The notes under the pieces are model-generated. The model made no database searches, was not told where the DNA came from, and saw nothing but the letters and a program-made list of their open reading frames with translations. This document shows, in pieces, positions 41,677-51,524 of a stretch of 64,000 nt of DNA; the stretch's first letter is position 1, and the number at the start of each line of letters is the position of its first letter. This DNA comes from Gluconacetobacter takamatsuzukensis (GTDB lineage Bacteria; Pseudomonadota; Alphaproteobacteria; Acetobacterales; Acetobacteraceae). The DNA lies in contig NZ_JABEQK010000004.1 of NCBI RefSeq assembly GCF_014174275.1, forward strand, positions 1 through 64,000, in the 5' to 3' direction. The position numbers and the translations under genes are program-made.

Positions 41677-44025
41677 ATGGCAGCGGACGCGGCCGGCCCT
41701 GCCGATACGGTCCATGTCACCGCCCAGGTGCCGGCCCTGCCGGCGTCGGGCGATGACGGGGGTCCGGTTTCCTCTGCGTCCTCCGCGCCTGACTCCACGG
41801 GCGGGGCGGTGGCCGATGCGCCGCCCCCCGCCCGCGTCATTTCCTGCGAGGGGCTGGTACGCCGCGTCCGCGCCTACGCCCCGGATGCCGATCTCGACCT
41901 GATCCGCCGCGCCTTCGCCGTGGCGCAGGAAGCCCATGCCGGGCAGGTCCGCGATAATGGCGACCCCTACATCACCCATCCGCTGGCGGTCGCCAGCATC
42001 CTCGCCGGCTTCCATCTCGACCCGTCCTCCATCGCAACCGCGCTGCTGCACGACACGATCGAGGATACCGGCGTCACGCACGAGCGGCTGCGTGCCGAAT
42101 TCGGCCCAGCCATCGCCGACCTGGTGGATGGCGTCACCAAGCTGACAAGGCTGGAACTCCAGTCCGACCGCACCAAGCAGGCCGAGAATTTCCGCAAGCT
42201 GGTCCTCGCGATGTCCAAGGACATCCGGGTGCTGATCGTCAAGCTGGCGGACCGGCTGCACAACATGCGCACGCTGCATTACGTGCAGCGGCTCGACCGG
42301 CGCCAGCGCATCGCGCGCGAGACCATGGAAATCTATGCGCCGCTCGCCGGCCGCATCGGCATGGACAAGGTCAAGACCGAACTCCAGAACCTGTCCTTCG
42401 CGGAGCTGGAGCCGGAGGCCAACACCACCATCCGCGCGCGCCTCAACTATCTGCGCGGCCAGGGCGCCGACGTGATCGAGGAAGTCCGGCGCGAACTGGT
42501 CCGCCTGTGCCGCGAGGCCGGACTGGGCGAGGTCGAGGTCTCGGGGCGCGAGAAATCCCCGTTCTCGATCTGGGAAAAGATGCAGAAGCGCAATGTCGCC
42601 TTCGAGCAGCTTTCCGACATCATGGCCTTCCGCATCCTCGTGCCGACGCGTGAGGCCTGCTACGTGGCGCTGGGGGCGGTCCATGCCGCCTTTCCCGTCA
42701 TCGTCGGCCGGTTCAAGGACTACATCTCCACCCCCAAGGCCAACGGCTACCAGAGCCTGCATACGGGCGTGACGCTGCGCTATCCGCGCAACCAGAAGAT
42801 CGAGGTACAGATCCGCACCGCGGAGATGCACGACATCGCCGAAAACGGCGTGGCCTCGCACTGGATGTACAAGCAGTTGCCCGGTGCCGGCGGCGCCGGC
42901 GCGCAGGTGGTCACGGGCCTGCGCTGGGTCCAGGACCTGCTGGACATCCTCGAGGATTCGGCGGCACCCGACGAATTCCTGGAAAACACCAAGCTCGAAC
43001 TCTACCAGGACCAGGTCTTCTGCTTCTCGCCCAAGGGGCAGCTCATCTCGCTGCCCCGGGGGGCGACCCCGGTCGATTTCGCCTATGCGGTGCACAGCCA
43101 GGTCGGCGATACCTGCGTCGGCGCGCGCATCAACGGGCGGCTGATGCCGCTGCGTCACGAATTGCAGAACGGCGACCAGGTCGAAATCATGACCGCGCGC
43201 GGCGGCACGCCCTCGCCGTCGTGGGAGCGGTTCGTCGTCACCGGCAAGGCGCGGGCCCGCATCCGCCGCCATGTGGCCGCCCAGCAGCGCGAGGCCCATG
43301 TCGACGGCGGCCGCGCCGCCTTGGCCAAGGCCTTCCGGCAAGAGGGCGTGGACGGGTCCGAAAAGGTGCTGGAAAGCATCCTGCCCGACCTCAAGCAGGC
43401 GACGGTCGAAGATCTGTACGTCGCGGTCGGCAACGGCAATATCGGGCCGCGCGACGTGGTGCACGCGGCCTACCCCGAACTGCGCCAGACCCCGCGCGCG
43501 CCGCGCATGGTGCCGGGCCTGCCCATGCGCGCCCCGGCCCGCACCGGCCGGGCCAAGACGGGCGGCGGCATGGCGCTGGCCGGCATCGGGCCGGGCATCG
43601 CGGTCCATTTCGCCGGCTGCTGCCACCCCCTGCCGGGCGACCGGATCGTGGGCATCGTCGCGACCGGCAAGGGCATCACCATCCACACCGCCGGCTGCCA
43701 GACTCTGGAAAGCTTCGCCGCGACCCCCGAGCGCTTCATGGACGTGGACTGGGATTACGACGTGATCGGCCGCGGCACGGGCGAGCCGCATATCGGCCGG
43801 CTGAGCATCGTCGCCGCCAACGAGCCCTCGATTCTCGCCACGCTGACCAATGTCGCCTCCAAGCATGACGGCACCATCGTCAACCTGCGCATCGTGAACC
43901 GCCAGCTCGATTTCATGGAGATCCTGGCGGATATCGAGGTCCGGGACCTGCGCCACCTGTCGTCGCTGATCGCGGCGATGCGCGCGGCCAGCGGCGTCGT
44001 CCAGGTAGAGCGGGCGAAGGGATGA
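41677..44025 (+). CDS. rel: Bifunctional (p)ppGpp synthetase/hydrolase (Rsh)
   Basis: A 782-residue RelA/SpoT homologue. After an Ala/Pro/Ser-rich leader of about 50 residues there is the HD hydrolase domain (HDTIEDT near residue 124), the synthetase domain with [21 protein letters not shown] near 344-364, a TGS domain near 430-495 ([27 protein letters not shown]) and a C-terminal ACT domain near 700-780. The RFKD motif is of the kind found in bifunctional enzymes. Alphaproteobacteria typically have this single long Rsh. It overlaps acpS by ATGA. Confidence 0.95.
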   Translation: MAADAAGPADTVHVTAQVPALPASGDDGGPVSSASSAPDSTGGAVADAPPPARVISCEGLVRRVRAYAPDADLDLIRRAFAVAQEAHAGQVRDNGDPYITHPLAVASILAGFHLDPSSIATALLHDTIEDTGVTHERLRAEFGPAIADLVDGVTKLTRLELQSDRTKQAENFRKLVLAMSKDIRVLIVKLADRLHNMRTLHYVQRLDRRQRIARETMEIYAPLAGRIGMDKVKTELQNLSFAELEPEANTTIRARLNYLRGQGADVIEEVRRELVRLCREAGLGEVEVSGREKSPFSIWEKMQKRNVAFEQLSDIMAFRILVPTREACYVALGAVHAAFPVIVGRFKDYISTPKANGYQSLHTGVTLRYPRNQKIEVQIRTAEMHDIAENGVASHWMYKQLPGAGGAGAQVVTGLRWVQDLLDILEDSAAPDEFLENTKLELYQDQVFCFSPKGQLISLPRGATPVDFAYAVHSQVGDTCVGARINGRLMPLRHELQNGDQVEIMTARGGTPSPSWERFVVTGKARARIRRHVAAQQREAHVDGGRAALAKAFRQEGVDGSEKVLESILPDLKQATVEDLYVAVGNGNIGPRDVVHAAYPELRQTPRAPRMVPGLPMRAPARTGRAKTGGGMALAGIGPGIAVHFAGCCHPLPGDRIVGIVATGKGITIHTAGCQTLESFAATPERFMDVDWDYDVIGRGTGEPHIGRLSIVAANEPSILATLTNVASKHDGTIVNLRIVNRQLDFMEILADIEVRDLRHLSSLIAAMRAASGVVQVERAKG

Positions 44026-44432
44026 GCCTGCTCGGCATCGGGTCCGACCTGTGCGACATCCGCCGCATCGAACGCGCGCTGGCCCGCCACGGCGAACGGT
44101 TCCTCGACCGCGTGTTCACCGAGGCCGAGCGCCGCCGCGCCGACCGGCGGCAGGGCCAGGCCCGGCTCGGCGCCTACGCCAAGCGCTGGGCGGCCAAGGA
44201 AGCCTGCGCCAAGGCACTGGGCACGGGCTTCTCGCAGGGCGTGTTCCATCGCGACCTGGGGGTCGACAACCTGCCGACCGGCCAGCCCGTCATGGTGTTG
44301 ACCGGCGGGGCCCAGGCGCGGCTGGCGGCCCTGCTGCCGCCCGGCGCGGACGCCCGGATTCTCCTGACCATGACCGACGAATATCCCTACGCGTTCGCGC
44401 AGGTGATGATCGACGCTGGTCCCCCGCCCTAG
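44022..44432 (+). CDS. acpS: Holo-[acyl-carrier-protein] synthase
   Basis: A 136-residue AcpS that transfers 4'-phosphopantetheine from CoA to acyl carrier proteins. [16 protein letters not shown] at the N-terminus and [17 protein letters not shown] hold the Mg-binding Asp and Glu. It is translationally coupled to rel. As the only phosphopantetheinyl transferase in the window it is a candidate, alongside any Sfp-type enzyme elsewhere, for activating the large PKS. Confidence 0.95.
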   Translation: MSLLGIGSDLCDIRRIERALARHGERFLDRVFTEAERRRADRRQGQARLGAYAKRWAAKEACAKALGTGFSQGVFHRDLGVDNLPTGQPVMVLTGGAQARLAALLPPGADARILLTMTDEYPYAFAQVMIDAGPPP

Positions 44433-44510
44433 GATCGGGCTAAGGTCGCGCGCCATCCTCCGGCCTCCCGGCCGCCCCTCGCATCACCTCCGGATTCAGA
44501 CATCATCCCT

Positions 44511-45323
44511 ATGGACGACCCGCACAAGACCCACACGACACCCCTCCCGTCAGGGGGTATTCTTCCGGCCTTGCGCGGGGCCTGGGACCTGGTCCGCACC
44601 ATCGTCGTCGCCCTGACGCTGGCGATCGGCGTGCGCACCATCCTGTTCGAGCCGTTCAATATCCCGTCCGGCTCGATGATCCCGACCCTCCAGGTCGGCG
44701 ACTATCTCTGGGTGGCCAAATACAGCTACGGCTACTCCCATTTCTCGCTGCCCTTTTCGCCCGAACTGTTCAGCGGCCGGGTCCTGGAACGCACGCCCCA
44801 TCGCGGCGATGTCGCGGTCTTCCGCTTCACCAAGGACACGTCAATCGACTACATCAAGCGCATCGTCGGCCTGCCCGGCGACCGGGTGCAGGTGCGCGGG
44901 GGCGAGCTCTATCTCAACGATGTGCTGGTCCCCCGCGTGACCGAGGGCGATTACGTCGCGGTGGACGAGCACCGGACCCGCATGGAAGGCCAGCGCTTCC
45001 GGGAAACCCTGCCCGGCAGCGCCGGCGCCCCGCCGGTCGAGCACGATATCCTCAAGTTGACAAACGAGGGATTTCAAAACGATACGCCCGTCTACGTCGT
45101 GCCGCCGGGCTATTTCTTCGCGATGGGCGACAATCGCGACGACAGCGCCGACAGCCGCTTCATGGGCGACGATCCGCAGGATCTGGGCTTCGTCCCCATG
45201 GAGAATCTGATCGGCCAGGCCAAGTGGATCTTCCTGTCGCTCGATACCCGCTACCCGGTCTGGGCCTTCTGGATGTGGCCCGCCGAAATCCGCTGGAACC
45301 GCCTGTTCATGGGCGTGCAATGA
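44511..45323 (+). CDS. lepB: Signal peptidase I
   Basis: A 270-residue inner-membrane protease that removes Sec and Tat signal peptides. One N-terminal transmembrane segment (about 29-46) precedes the nucleophile motif IPSGSM (Ser55); the general base Lys116 is in YIKRIVGLPGDRV, and GDNRDDSADSR is the conserved box E. The acpS-lepB-rnc order is usual in alphaproteobacteria. Its stop overlaps the rnc start as ATGA. The ribosome site is weak. Confidence 0.95.
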   Translation: MDDPHKTHTTPLPSGGILPALRGAWDLVRTIVVALTLAIGVRTILFEPFNIPSGSMIPTLQVGDYLWVAKYSYGYSHFSLPFSPELFSGRVLERTPHRGDVAVFRFTKDTSIDYIKRIVGLPGDRVQVRGGELYLNDVLVPRVTEGDYVAVDEHRTRMEGQRFRETLPGSAGAPPVEHDILKLTNEGFQNDTPVYVVPPGYFFAMGDNRDDSADSRFMGDDPQDLGFVPMENLIGQAKWIFLSLDTRYPVWAFWMWPAEIRWNRLFMGVQ

Positions 45324-46072
45324 GCAGCGAAGGCACCGTGGACGACGTCGCACCGCCGGGCGCCGACGTCGCCTCGGTCGAGGCACGGCTGGGCTACCAT
45401 TTCCGCCGCCCCGACCTCCTGCGCGAGGCGCTCACCCATCGCTCCGCCGCCCATCAGCGCAGCGGCGGCTCCGGCCGCCGCGGCCGCCAGCCCGCCTCCC
45501 GCCGCGGCGCCGGATCCAACGAACGGCTGGAATTCATAGGCGACCGCGTCCTCGGCCTGCTCATGGCCGAATGGCTGCTGGAACGCTTCCCCGACGAGCA
45601 GGAAGGCGCACTCGGCCCCCGCCACGCCCATCTGGTCTCCCGCCCGATCCTGGCCACCATCGCCGGCACAATGGATCTGACGCAGGCCCTTGACGTGGCC
45701 GAGCACGAGGCCCGCGCCGGCGTCCGCCAGGTCGCCAACGTGCTGGCCGACGCGGTCGAGGCGATTCTGGGCGCAATGTATCTGGATGGTGGGCTGGAAC
45801 CCGCACGTCGCTTCGTGCGCTCGGCCTGGAATGACGCAATCATCGCCCAGGCCCGCCCCCCCAAGGACCCCAAGACCGCGTTGCAGGAATGGGTGCTGGC
45901 CCGCGGCCAACCGCTGCCGTCCTATCGGACCGTACTGGTCGATGGGCCGTCGCATGCCCCCCGGTTCGTAATCGCGGTAACGGCCGGCGGCCAGTCGGGC
46001 GAAGGGGAGGCGGGCAGCAAGCGCGCGGCCGAAAGCGCTGCGGCTGCAGACCTGCTGCGGCGGATCGGATGA
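45320..46072 (+). CDS. rnc: Ribonuclease III with a Gly/Arg-rich insert
   Basis: A 250-residue double-strand-specific RNase for rRNA and mRNA processing. The nuclease domain has NERLEFIGDRVLGL (signature motif) and ADAVEAILGAMYLDGG with catalytic acidic residues; the C-terminal dsRNA-binding domain covers about 175-250. Between the first helix (LTHRSAAHQRS) and the signature motif there is an extra Gly/Arg/Ser-rich stretch of about 18 residues (GGSGRRGRQPASRRGAG) that most RNase III proteins lack. It is coupled to lepB. Confidence 0.93.
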   Translation: MSSEGTVDDVAPPGADVASVEARLGYHFRRPDLLREALTHRSAAHQRSGGSGRRGRQPASRRGAGSNERLEFIGDRVLGLLMAEWLLERFPDEQEGALGPRHAHLVSRPILATIAGTMDLTQALDVAEHEARAGVRQVANVLADAVEAILGAMYLDGGLEPARRFVRSAWNDAIIAQARPPKDPKTALQEWVLARGQPLPSYRTVLVDGPSHAPRFVIAVTAGGQSGEGEAGSKRAAESAAAADLLRRIG

Positions 46073-46083
46073 CGGATTATTGT

Positions 46084-46103
46084 GGCGAGGGGATGACCTC
46101 GCC
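46084..46103 (+). repeat. Short inverted repeat upstream of era
   Basis: GGCGAGG (46084-46090) and CCTCGCC (46097-46103) could form a 7-bp hairpin 16 bases before the era start. This might influence era translation or be a processing site for the preceding RNase III message; no function is shown. Confidence 0.35.
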
Positions 46104-46119
46104 GGAAAGGGTATAGGAT

Positions 46120-47013
46120 ATGACCACCCGCTGCGGCTTTGTCGCCATCGTCGGTGCGCCGAATGCCGGGAAATCGACATTGCTGAACCGGATGGCGGGG
46201 GCAAAGCTGTCCATCGTCAGTCCGAAGGCGCAGACTACTCGCTTTCGCGTGCTGGGCATTCTGATGCGCGGCGCCAGCCAGATCCTGCTGGTGGATACAC
46301 CGGGCATCTTCAAGCCTCGTCGTCGGCTGGACCGCGCGATGGTGGCGGCAGCGTGGACCGGTGCCGAGGATGCCGACATCACGCTGCTGCTGATCGATGC
46401 GCGTCGTGGCCTGTGCGAAACGGTACGCCCCATTATCGAGCAACTGGCGAAGACGCGCCGCCGCGTCTGGCTGGTGCTGAACAAGACCGACCTCGTTGAC
46501 CGCCAGGCGCTGCTGCCGCTGACGGCCGAATTGTCCGGCCTGCTGAATGTGGAACATGTCTACATGGTCAGCGCGCGCAGCGGCGACGGGGTGGACGATC
46601 TGCTGGACGCACTGGGTGCCGCGGTGCCCGAGGGGCCGTATCTGTATCCCGAGGACGACCTGACTGACCTGCCCGATCGCCTCCTGGCGGCCGAACTGGT
46701 GCGCGAACAGATCTTTCTTCAGACCCACGAAGAGGTGCCCTACGCCGCAACCGCCGAGACCGAGAGCTTTCGCGAGCAGCCCGACGGTTCGGTGCGGATC
46801 GAGGTCACGATCTATGTGGCGCGGGCAGGGCACAAGGCGATCCTGATCGGCGAGAAAGGAAGCCGGATCCGTTCGATTGGGGAGAAGGCGCGCAAGGATC
46901 TGTCGCGTCTTCTGGGCAGGACATGCCATCTGTTTCTGAACGTCAAGGAACGTGCTGGCTGGGACGAAGAGAAAGCGCGCCTGCGCGCGATCGGACTGGA
47001 CGATGCCTCTTAA
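46120..47013 (+). CDS. era: GTPase Era
   Basis: A 297-residue ribosome-assembly GTPase that binds the 3' end of 16S rRNA. G1 is GAPNAGKST near residue 11, G3 is DTPGIF and G4 is NKTD; the C-terminal KH domain has KAILIGEKGSRIRSIGEKARKDL. Length is normal. The rnc-era adjacency is conserved. From here rightwards base composition looks different from the genes to the left. Confidence 0.95.
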   Translation: MTTRCGFVAIVGAPNAGKSTLLNRMAGAKLSIVSPKAQTTRFRVLGILMRGASQILLVDTPGIFKPRRRLDRAMVAAAWTGAEDADITLLLIDARRGLCETVRPIIEQLAKTRRRVWLVLNKTDLVDRQALLPLTAELSGLLNVEHVYMVSARSGDGVDDLLDALGAAVPEGPYLYPEDDLTDLPDRLLAAELVREQIFLQTHEEVPYAATAETESFREQPDGSVRIEVTIYVARAGHKAILIGEKGSRIRSIGEKARKDLSRLLGRTCHLFLNVKERAGWDEEKARLRAIGLDDAS

Positions 47014-47146
47014 ACGGGGAATGATTTTGGAACGACGAGCGTGCTTGTGACCGGTCCTCATGGGAGATAAGAGGGTCGGCGTGAATGTGGCCCAGCCCGG
47101 GGACAGCCCTCGTCAGGAGCCATTATATAAGCAATCGGGGGACCTC

Positions 47147-47887
47147 GTGACGGATCGTGAAGCACAAGACGTTCAGGGTTACCGCCGTGTCCTGCTGAAA
47201 ATTTCGGGCGAAGCCCTGATGGGTGACGGCTCGTACGGCATCGACCCTGAAATGGTGGACACCATCGCAGGAGATGTGGCCACCGTGGCCCGCGCCGGGG
47301 TCGAGGTCTGCCTGGTGATCGGCGGCGGCAACATCTTCCGTGGTGTCGCTGCGGCCGCACGGGGCATGGACCGGGCGCAGGGCGATTATGCCGGCATGCT
47401 GGCGACTGTAATCAATGCCTTGATGGTGCAGAATGCACTGGAGCGGCATGGCGTGCCGACGCGGGTGATGTCAGCCATCCATATGTCGTCGGTGGCCGAG
47501 CCCTACATCCGCCGGCGTGCCGTTCGCCATATGGAAAAGGGCCGTGTCGTCATTTTCGCGGCGGGGACGGGCAATCCGTTCTTCACGACCGACACGGCAG
47601 CCGCGCTGCGCGCCGCCGAAATGGATTGCGACGCGCTGCTGAAGGGCACGCAGGTCGATGGTGTCTATTCCGCCGACCCGCGCAAGGTCGCGGATGCTAC
47701 GCGCTTTGAGACGCTGACCTATCTGGATGTTCTGGCGCGCGACCTGCATGTGATGGATGCCGCTGCTATCAGTCTGGCGCGTGAGAACCGGCTGCCGATT
47801 CTGGTGTTTAATATCCATGCGCCAGGAGCATTTCCCCAGGTGATGCGGGGCGAGGGTCTGTATACCAAGATCGTCGAGGCGTCCTGA
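47147..47887 (+). CDS. pyrH: UMP kinase
   Basis: A 246-residue hexameric UMP kinase converting UMP to [48 protein letters not shown] and [14 protein letters not shown] are diagnostic. I chose GTG 47147, which has GGGGA upstream and gives the normal length; an in-frame ATG at 47060 would add 29 unconserved residues. It starts the pyrH-frr-uppS-cdsA-dxr series. A hairpin with features of a terminator lies between it and frr. Confidence 0.92.
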   Translation: MTDREAQDVQGYRRVLLKISGEALMGDGSYGIDPEMVDTIAGDVATVARAGVEVCLVIGGGNIFRGVAAAARGMDRAQGDYAGMLATVINALMVQNALERHGVPTRVMSAIHMSSVAEPYIRRRAVRHMEKGRVVIFAAGTGNPFFTTDTAAALRAAEMDCDALLKGTQVDGVYSADPRKVADATRFETLTYLDVLARDLHVMDAAAISLARENRLPILVFNIHAPGAFPQVMRGEGLYTKIVEAS

Positions 47888-47936
47888 CAGTCAGGCCGGC
47901 CCGACGATCATGTGGCGGGAATATTATAGATGTGAC

Positions 47937-47965
47937 GGGCGGCCGCTCCCGCGGCCGCCCTGTTT
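47937..47965 (+). terminator. Strong hairpin between pyrH and frr
   Basis: GGGCGGCCGC (47937-47946) and GCGGCCGCCC (47951-47960) form a perfect 10-bp stem with a TCCC loop, followed by TGTTT. It may be an attenuating or partial terminator within the pyrH-frr transcript. Confidence 0.65.
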
Positions 47966-47982
47966 GAGTGTGGAGGGCCACT

Positions 47983-48549
47983 GTGGCTGCTGATCAGAAG
48001 ACACTGCTGGATGACCTTGTCCGCCGGATGGACGGCGCGCTGGAGAGCCTGCGTCGCGATTTCGCGGGATTGCGGTCGGGACGGGCTAGCCCCGCCCTGA
48101 TCGAGCCGGTGCGGGTCGAGGCTTATGGTGGTGAAGTGCCGTTGACGCAGGTTGGGTCGATCGCGGTGCCTGAGGCGCGGATGCTGACCGTGCAGGTGTG
48201 GGACCGGTCTCTGGTCGGCGCAGTGGAGCGCGCAATTCGCGATAGCGGGCTGGGGCTGAACCCGGCGGCGGACGGCCAGACGGTTCGGGTGCCCATTCCG
48301 CAGTTGACCGAGGAGCGCCGCAACGACCTGGCGCGCACCGCCGGCAAATATTCCGAGAATGCGAAGATCGCGGTGCGCGGCGTGCGGCGCGACGGAATGG
48401 ACCAGACGAAGACGTTCGAAAAGAAAAGCGAAATCAGCCAGGACGACGTGAAGGTCTGGTCCGAAGCGATTCAGAAGCTGACCGACCAGTATGTGAAGCG
48501 AATTGACGACATGCTCGCGGAGAAGGAACGCGAGATCAAGCAGGTCTGA
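47983..48549 (+). CDS. frr: Ribosome recycling factor
   Basis: A 188-residue protein that with EF-G splits post-termination ribosomes. LRRDFAGLRSGRASPALIEPVRVEAYGGEVPLTQVGSIAVPEARML and the C-terminal VKRIDDMLAEKEREIKQV helix are characteristic. The start GTG 47983 is set by GGAGG about 8 bases upstream; an in-frame GTG at 47968 lies too close to that site to be used. Confidence 0.94.
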   Translation: MAADQKTLLDDLVRRMDGALESLRRDFAGLRSGRASPALIEPVRVEAYGGEVPLTQVGSIAVPEARMLTVQVWDRSLVGAVERAIRDSGLGLNPAADGQTVRVPIPQLTEERRNDLARTAGKYSENAKIAVRGVRRDGMDQTKTFEKKSEISQDDVKVWSEAIQKLTDQYVKRIDDMLAEKEREIKQV

Positions 48550-48556
48550 TCTCACT

Positions 48557-49369
48557 GTGACCGTGGGCTCCGTACCCGGCCCGGCGGCCGGGACAACAGA
48601 TGCGCAGACCACCCCCACACCCCCTCCCGATGCGGTGGGACGGGGCAATGGCGGCGCTGTTCCGGCTCCGCCGGGGCATGTTGCGTTGATCATGGATGGC
48701 AACGGGCGCTGGGCCATGGCCCGCGGCCTGCCCCGCGCGGCGGGGCACAGCGCGGGCGCCGAGGCGGTGCGGCGTTGTGTTCATGCCGCGATCAGTCGCG
48801 GAGTCGGCTACCTGACATTATATGCCTTCTCATCGGAGAACTGGCGCCGTACGCCCGACGAGGTCGCGGACCTGACATCGCTGCTCCGCTATTATCTGCG
48901 GCACAAGGTAGCTGAACTGTCGCGCGAGGGCGTGCGGATCCGCATCATAGGCGATCTGTCGCGCTTCGATGATGATGTGCGAGCCGAAGCAAAGCGGGCC
49001 GAGGACGTCACGGCAGGAAACCGCCGGCTGACGCTTGTGCTGGCGCTATCCTATGGCGGGCGGGCTGACATCATGCAGGCGGCGAGGCATGTGGCTCTGG
49101 CGGTACGGGATGGCGCGCTGGACCCCGAACGGCTGGACGAGGCCCTGTTCGGCCGTTTCCTGCTTACGGCGGACCTTCCCGATCCCGATCTGATCATCCG
49201 GACCAGCGGTGAATGCCGGTTATCCAATTTTCTCCTTTGGCAGTCGGCCTATGCCGAATTGGTGTTTCTCGACACGCTCTGGCCGGATTTCAATGAACAG
49301 CATTTCGACGCGGCGCTGGACGTGTTCGCCCGGCGTGAAAGGCGATTCGGTGCCCGTCCCTCGCTCTGA
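48557..49369 (+). CDS. uppS: Undecaprenyl diphosphate synthase
   Basis: A 270-residue cis-prenyltransferase that makes the undecaprenyl carrier for peptidoglycan and surface polysaccharides. ALIMDGNGRWAMARGLPRAAGH holds the catalytic Asp; FSSENWRR and DLIIRTSGECRLSNFLLWQSAYAEL are conserved. An extension of about 40 Pro/Ala/Gly-rich residues precedes the core. Start is GTG at 48557 or 48563, just after frr; no ATG fits. It overlaps cdsA by 20 bases. Confidence 0.93.
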   Translation: MTVGSVPGPAAGTTDAQTTPTPPPDAVGRGNGGAVPAPPGHVALIMDGNGRWAMARGLPRAAGHSAGAEAVRRCVHAAISRGVGYLTLYAFSSENWRRTPDEVADLTSLLRYYLRHKVAELSREGVRIRIIGDLSRFDDDVRAEAKRAEDVTAGNRRLTLVLALSYGGRADIMQAARHVALAVRDGALDPERLDEALFGRFLLTADLPDPDLIIRTSGECRLSNFLLWQSAYAELVFLDTLWPDFNEQHFDAALDVFARRERRFGARPSL

Positions 49370-50264
49370 GCCTCCCGCCGGGTTGCGTGCCGGCAGGAAC
49401 TGGAAGGATCTGCGCGCCCGTCTGATTTCGGCCGCTGTGCTGGTGTCCGTGGCGGCGCTGTGCATATGGGCGGGAGGCGCTGCTTACGCAGTGCTGGTCC
49501 TGTTGGCCACTGTGGGGATGGCCGTGGAGTGGGGGCGCTTGTTCGGACTGCACGCTCGGTCCTGGCGCGGCACGCTGTATGTCGCCTGGCCGGTTGCCGC
49601 CATGGTGGCAGCGCTGGGCGGACATTGGCTGGAGGCCTTTCTGGTGATCGGCGGTGCGTTCGTGTTCGGGCCGGCACTGTGGAGTGGCCAAGTGGTGATC
49701 GGCTGTGCGGGCCTGGCCCTGTTGTGGCTACGGTTGATGACGGTGCCTGGCGCCGGTGTTGTGCTATTCGTCATCACCTGTGTCGCCGTCAGCGACAGCG
49801 GTGCCTATCTGATCGGCCGCCTAGTCGGTGGCCCCAAGCTTGCGCCGGCGATCTCGCCGGCCAAGACATGGTCGGGATCGCTGGGGGGGCTGGCCAGCGC
49901 CATGGTGGCAGGTGGACTGATCTGCGCGCTGGTGTCCGGATCGGATGCGTGGGTGCGCGGAGTGGCATTCGGTGCGCTGATGGCCGTGGCGGCCCAGATT
50001 GGGGACTTGGCGGAAAGTGCGCTGAAACGCGCGCGTGGGGTCAAGGATTCCGGCACGATCATTCCTGGGCATGGCGGGTTGCTGGATCGTTTCGACGGGC
50101 TGCTGGTCGCAGCGCCACTGGCAGCTCTGCTGTCTCTGGGGGCGGCGGGGGGTGGGGCGTTCTGGTATGGGACACCCACCGGTCTGGTTTCCGCCCTGTT
50201 TACGGCGCATGCGGAGGCAGTGCCGCCCGCACGCGCCGGCGGATCAGCGATCGAATTGGGATGA
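49350..50264 (+). CDS. cdsA: Phosphatidate cytidylyltransferase
   Basis: A 304-residue polytopic inner-membrane enzyme making CDP-diacylglycerol for phospholipid synthesis. Several hydrophobic helices are followed by SPAKTWSGSLGGL and the CdsA signature AQIGDLAESALKRARGVKDSGTIIPGHGGLLDRFDGLL. The GTG at 49350 lies inside uppS and has AAAGG upstream; the frame is open earlier but only within uppS. The C-terminus extends about 40 residues past the signature. Confidence 0.91.
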   Translation: MPVPRSEPPAGLRAGRNWKDLRARLISAAVLVSVAALCIWAGGAAYAVLVLLATVGMAVEWGRLFGLHARSWRGTLYVAWPVAAMVAALGGHWLEAFLVIGGAFVFGPALWSGQVVIGCAGLALLWLRLMTVPGAGVVLFVITCVAVSDSGAYLIGRLVGGPKLAPAISPAKTWSGSLGGLASAMVAGGLICALVSGSDAWVRGVAFGALMAVAAQIGDLAESALKRARGVKDSGTIIPGHGGLLDRFDGLLVAAPLAALLSLGAAGGGAFWYGTPTGLVSALFTAHAEAVPPARAGGSAIELG

Positions 50265-50301
50265 TGGCGTGTCGACGCCGAACGGCAGGAAAGAAAGAGG
50301 C

Positions 50302-51459
50302 ATGAAGTCAGTCACCGTCCTGGGCAGCACCGGTAGCATCGGTTGCTCTACGGTCGATCTGCTGTTGCAGGCGCCGGAGCGGTTTCGAGCCGTTGCCCTT
50401 GTAGGGGGCCGCAATGTCCAGCGTCTGGCCGAACAGGCCCGTGCCCTGAGGGCCGAGCATGCCGTCATCGCTGATGAGGGCCGCCTGCCGGAATTGCGCG
50501 GGCTTCTGGATGGCACGGGTATCACGGTCTCGGGCGGCCGCCAGGCGGTGATCGAGGCCGCTGCCCGTCCGGTGGACTGGACTATGGCCGCCATCACCGG
50601 GGCCATCGGGCTGGAACCCACCTTGGCGGCGGTCCAAAATGGCGGCTTCGTCGCGCTGGCAAACAAAGAAGCCCTTGTCTGCGCGGGCGATGTCATGCTG
50701 CGCGCGGTCGAGCAGGCCGGGGCCACGCTGCTGCCGGTCGATTCCGAACATAACGCGATCTTCCAATCGATGGCCGATCGCCAGATCGCCGAGGTGGAAA
50801 AGATCGTGCTCACTGCCTCGGGTGGGCCGTTCCGCCGGGCCACGCTCGCCGAGATGGAGAAGGCGACGTTGGAAGCCGCGCTGAAACATCCGACATGGAC
50901 AATGGGTGCCAAGATCACCATCGATTCGGCCACCATGTTCAACAAGGGGCTAGAGGTAATCGAGGCCGCGCGCCTGTTCGCGCTGACCGAGGACAGGATC
51001 GGCGTCGTGGTCCATCCGCAATCGGTGGTGCACGGCTTCGTGCAGTACAGCGATGGCAGTATCGTGGCGCAGATGGGGGCGGCCGACATGCGGATCCCTA
51101 TCGCTCACACCTTGGCGTGGCCGGCACGTATGGCGACGAATTCACCCCGGCTTGACCTAGCAGCGTTGGGTCGGATGGATTTCGAGGAACCGGATGAGGT
51201 GCGCTTTCCCGCTTTGCGGCTGGCGCGGGAATCCTTGCGTGCGGGCGGTGCTGCCCCCACTATCCTGTCGGCGGCGAATGAGATCGCAGTCGAGGCGTTC
51301 CTGGGCGGTTCTATCGGGTTTCTCGACATCGCACGGGTGGTCGAGGGCGTGATGTTGGCCTTGGGGCATCAGAGTGCTGATTCACTTGAAGAGGTACTGC
51401 ATTGGGACGAGGAAGCCCGCCGTGCCGCCCGTCTGAGTACGACATCCCTCGCTGCCTGA
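50302..51459 (+). CDS. dxr: 1-deoxy-D-xylulose 5-phosphate reductoisomerase
   Basis: A 385-residue NADPH-dependent enzyme of the MEP isoprenoid pathway. It has VTVLGSTGSIGCSTVDL, ALANKEALVCAGD, PVDSEHNAIFQSM with metal and substrate ligands, TASGGPFR, and KITIDSATMFNKGLEVIEAARLF. Length is normal. ATG 50302 has an AAAGAGG site. It lies between cdsA and rseP as in most proteobacteria, linking isoprenoid and envelope synthesis. Confidence 0.96.
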   Translation: MKSVTVLGSTGSIGCSTVDLLLQAPERFRAVALVGGRNVQRLAEQARALRAEHAVIADEGRLPELRGLLDGTGITVSGGRQAVIEAAARPVDWTMAAITGAIGLEPTLAAVQNGGFVALANKEALVCAGDVMLRAVEQAGATLLPVDSEHNAIFQSMADRQIAEVEKIVLTASGGPFRRATLAEMEKATLEAALKHPTWTMGAKITIDSATMFNKGLEVIEAARLFALTEDRIGVVVHPQSVVHGFVQYSDGSIVAQMGAADMRIPIAHTLAWPARMATNSPRLDLAALGRMDFEEPDEVRFPALRLARESLRAGGAAPTILSAANEIAVEAFLGGSIGFLDIARVVEGVMLALGHQSADSLEEVLHWDEEARRAARLSTTSLAA

Positions 51460-51524
51460 CTTATGCCGGGGCCTCGCCTTGGCATGAGATCGGCGATATC
51501 GTTATGAGGAGCTGACCCATCATT

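Noticed and set aside
46073-46119. Replication origin at the skew switch.
   Set aside because: No DnaA-box-like TTATCCACA sequences, no AT-rich unwinding element and only 47 bases between rnc and era; the skew change is reported without calling oriC.
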